A DNA stretch of 6,553 nucleotides, from the NCBI GenBank assembly GCA_029879945.1, contig JAOUPJ010000206.1:1-6553 (forward strand), in the 5' to 3' direction. Made by a program: the position numbers and the translations under genes. The notes under the pieces were generated by a model. It ran no database searches and had not been told where the DNA came from. It saw only the letters and a program-made list of their open reading frames with translations. Position 1 is the first letter of the stretch; the number at the start of each line of letters is the position of its first letter. Of the stretch, positions 5,265 to 6,553 are shown piece after piece. Source of the DNA: Gammaproteobacteria bacterium (GTDB taxonomy: Bacteria; Pseudomonadota; Gammaproteobacteria; S012-40).

Positions 5265-5297
5265 GTGAGCGTGTCGGACCCAGCCCGACACGCTCGC
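5265..5297. terminator. long GC-rich hairpin between convergent genes, no T run
   Basis: GAGCGTGTCGG (5267-5277) and CCGACACGCTC (5285-5295) form an 11-bp perfect stem with a 7-base loop; one G-T wobble and one more G-C pair extend it to 13. It starts eight bases after the HDOD stop and ends eight bases before the stop of the convergent DsrE-like gene. Neither strand has a T run after it, so it is not a standard intrinsic terminator. It may be a 3'-end stabiliser or a weak bidirectional terminator. Confidence 0.7.
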
Positions 5298-5304
5298 ACA
5301 GATC

Positions 5305-5673
5305 TCAAAAACTAAGAGTTGCAGCCCCTTCACTCACTACGGCCAGCATCGCTGTGGAACCTGCTAATTCGACGCCATCAACAAAATCCTCTTTGTCATA
5401 ACCACGCACTTTTGCACACGGGGGACAGACAAAGACGTCAGATCCAGCCTCCATAACTGTTCTAATCATATCTCCTATGGGCGGGTCGAGGGGGTTTAGT
5501 CGCGCTACATCCATCGCTTTTTTGCGAACCCAATCTACCCCCGATGCAACAAGAAACATAGTAACTTTGAAGTCGGATGCGATTGCTCCATTTGCGATAC
5601 TCCAGGCCACAGATGCTCTTTCATTATCGAAACCATTGGTAACGACAATTACAATTTTCTTTTGCTCAGTCAT
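5305..5673 (-). CDS. DsrE-family protein with CPPC motif (sulphur-relay / peroxiredoxin-like fold)
   Basis: 122 residues. The start KKIVIVVTNGFDNERASVAWSIANGAI and the following strand FKVTMFLVASGVDWVRK are typical of the DsrE/DsrF-like alpha/beta fold. The segment VFVCPPCAKVRGY places Cys83 and Cys86 in a C-x-x-C motif; Cys83 is near the site of the active cysteine in DsrE/TusD-type sulphur carriers. No signal peptide or membrane segment. The family includes persulphide carriers in sulphur oxidation and tRNA thiolation, but this single-gene CPPC subgroup has no settled role; I do not call it dsrE, since DsrF/DsrH partners are absent. The ATG at 5671-5673 follows AAGGAG at seven bases. It is divergent from an HxlR regulator and convergent with the HDOD gene. 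Confidence 0.85.
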   Translation of the reverse strand: MTEQKKIVIVVTNGFDNERASVAWSIANGAIASDFKVTMFLVASGVDWVRKKAMDVARLNPLDPPIGDMIRTVMEAGSDVFVCPPCAKVRGYDKEDFVDGVELAGSTAMLAVVSEGAATLSF

Positions 5674-5708
5674 ACTAACACTCCTTTTTCAAATAGTTAT
5701 TTACACTA

Positions 5709-5726
5709 GATTTTCACGATAAAATC
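5709..5726. repeat. short inverted repeat upstream of the DsrE-like gene
   Basis: GATTTT (5709-5714) and AAAATC (5721-5726) are exact inverted copies with a 6-base spacer, 36 bases before the start of the DsrE-like gene. It could be an operator. One or two repeats of this size are expected by chance in the window, so support is weak. Confidence 0.3.
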
Positions 5727-5812
5727 CAGACCCACTTGGCTTTGTGTGCGCCACGCGCTCTGTCTATGGTTTAAATTCTAGACCTGTGGGAAATTTGTTA
5801 TAGTTAATAAGC

Positions 5813-5839
5813 TGTAGTAAAACGCTACAAAAAATGTAG
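5813..5839. promoter_or_regulatory. candidate operator cluster for the HxlR regulator (TGTAG/CTACA half-sites)
   Basis: Three half-sites lie in 27 bases: TGTAG (5813-5817), CTACA (5825-5829) and TGTAG (5835-5839). The last two form a palindrome with five A between them; the first and last are direct copies 22 bases apart, two helical turns. A possible -10 (TATAGT, 5799-5804) sits just upstream, so binding here would block the HxlR gene's own promoter. HxlR-type proteins such as YodB bind short dyads of TACT/AGTA type, similar in style. Autoregulation is an inference. Confidence 0.45.
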
Positions 5840-5871
5840 TGCGATCAAACTAATTAAGAGAGAAAATAGTA

Positions 5872-6553
5872 ATGTATGATTTTGGTGAGGTATGCCCCAT
5901 TTCTAAAGCGGCTTCAGTGCTTTGTGAACGATGGACATTGCAGATTATTCGTGAAATGTTTCTTGGCGCCACACGCTTTACAGAGTTTCAAACCTACTTA
6001 CCAAAACTGTCACCCACACTACTCAATTCGCGGCTGCGCACTTTGGAAAATGAAGGCATCATCCTAAAGAAAAAGGTTCCAGGAAAATCCGGAACGGAGT
6101 ATCACCTCACCTCGATGGGAAAAGCGCTACAACCGTTAATGACTGAATTCGGCAAGTGGGGAATGACTTTTGCGTTTGAATCTACCGAATATAACGAATT
6201 GAATCCAGCCTCTATTGTCCGAGATTTTGCTTTTGCCTTAGATATTGATCAAATTCCGACAGGAGACAGTATCATACAGTTCAATATTTCCTACGACGGA
6301 GACCTGATAAAGAAATTTATATTGATTAGAGATGGAAAAGCTCAGAGTTGTAGCGACAACCCAGGGCACGACGTGGACGTGTACCTGACGGCCGAACTAT
6401 CAACATTATATAAGATCTGGTTTGGAGAGCTCAGTGTCATGAATGCACGTGAGTCGGAAAAATTAAAGACGATAGGCTCAACTCACTATCTGAGAAATAT
6501 CTCAAAATGGTTGAGAACCAGTCAATTCGCACCCTACCACAGGAACTACCAAG
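5872..6553 (+). CDS. HxlR-family winged-helix regulator with SCP2-like C-terminal part (cut by window edge)
   Basis: 227 codons are open from the ATG at 5872 and no stop is reached. The start follows AAGAGAGA (5856-5863) at eight bases. Residues 8-100 are an HxlR DNA-binding domain: CPISKAASVLCERWTLQIIREMF (8-30), recognition helix near LSPTLLNSRLRTLENEGII (46-64), wing KKKVPGKSGTEYHLTSMGKAL (66-86). Cys8 is at the place of the redox-sensing cysteine of HxlR members such as YodB; Cys18 and Cys160 are also present. Residues about 130-214 (IIQFNISYDGDLIKKFILIRDGKA through VYLTAELSTLYKIWFGELSVMNA) look like an SCP2 sterol-carrier fold, which could bind a small hydrophobic ligand. HxlR proteins commonly sense electrophiles, oxidants or aromatic compounds. 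Divergent from the DsrE-like gene across 198 bases, so control of that gene and itself is plausible. Few codons can be missing if it has the usual 220-240 residues. Confidence 0.88.
   Translation, partial: MYDFGEVCPISKAASVLCERWTLQIIREMFLGATRFTEFQTYLPKLSPTLLNSRLRTLENEGIILKKKVPGKSGTEYHLTSMGKALQPLMTEFGKWGMTFAFESTEYNELNPASIVRDFAFALDIDQIPTGDSIIQFNISYDGDLIKKFILIRDGKAQSCSDNPGHDVDVYLTAELSTLYKIWFGELSVMNARESEKLKTIGSTHYLRNISKWLRTSQFAPYHRNYQ

Noticed and set aside
5477..5722. 81-codon plus-strand frame opposite the DsrE-like gene
   Set aside because: Antisense to a clear family member with its own ribosome site; the translation has no recognisable domain.
5876..6067. 63-codon frame at the start of the HxlR gene
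   Set aside because: Out-of-frame shadow; the correct frame from 5872 is open to the window end and reads as an HxlR regulator.

Overview
This is an ordinary-looking chromosomal segment of a gammaproteobacterium (order not resolvable from this window). The best pointer is the cluster comM(yifB)-ubiK divergent from glnK-amtB, an arrangement familiar from Pseudomonas and relatives. ubiK, a sigma54/NtrC-type nitrogen promoter and a FetAB iron exporter fit the same assignment. Base composition is moderate, genes are tightly packed and show clear Shine-Dalgarno sites. I see no phage, transposon, integrase, tRNA, rRNA or CRISPR.

Layout: (1) 1-558, minus strand: the first 84 codons of comM/yifB (cut by the window edge), preceded by ubiK. 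(2) 559-869: a 311-base divergent control region with an NtrC palindrome, a second NtrC half-site exactly 32 bp downstream, a run of eight C, a -24/-12 sigma54 promoter and a 9-bp inverted repeat around the start of transcription. (3) 870-2512: glnK (PII protein) and amtB (ammonium channel), closed by a strong intrinsic terminator. (4) 2574-2816, minus: a small protein with two complete CDGSH 2Fe-2S motifs. It is divergent from fetA-fetB (2895-4270), an ABC transporter of the iron-export family; the two predicted -10 boxes overlap. (5) 4409-5257: an HDOD signalling protein with a degenerate HD motif and a good match to a flagellar sigma28 promoter upstream. (6) 5305-5673, minus: a DsrE-like protein with a CPPC motif, divergent from (7) 5872-end: an HxlR-type regulator with an SCP2-like C-terminal part, cut by the window edge and preceded by a cluster of TGTAG/CTACA half-sites.

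Functional reading: glnK-amtB is a nitrogen-limitation unit switched on by phosphorylated NtrC with sigma54; GlnK then gates AmtB. CDGSH plus FetAB plausibly form an iron / iron-sulphur homeostasis block. DsrE plus HxlR plausibly form a thiol or sulphur-stress pair with the regulator acting in the shared 198-base gap. The HDOD gene looks like an independent unit linked to motility or chemosensory control. I found no clearly new multi-gene system. The most rewarding items to check are the sigma28-like promoter of the HDOD gene, the CDGSH/FetAB shared promoter and the HxlR operator cluster.
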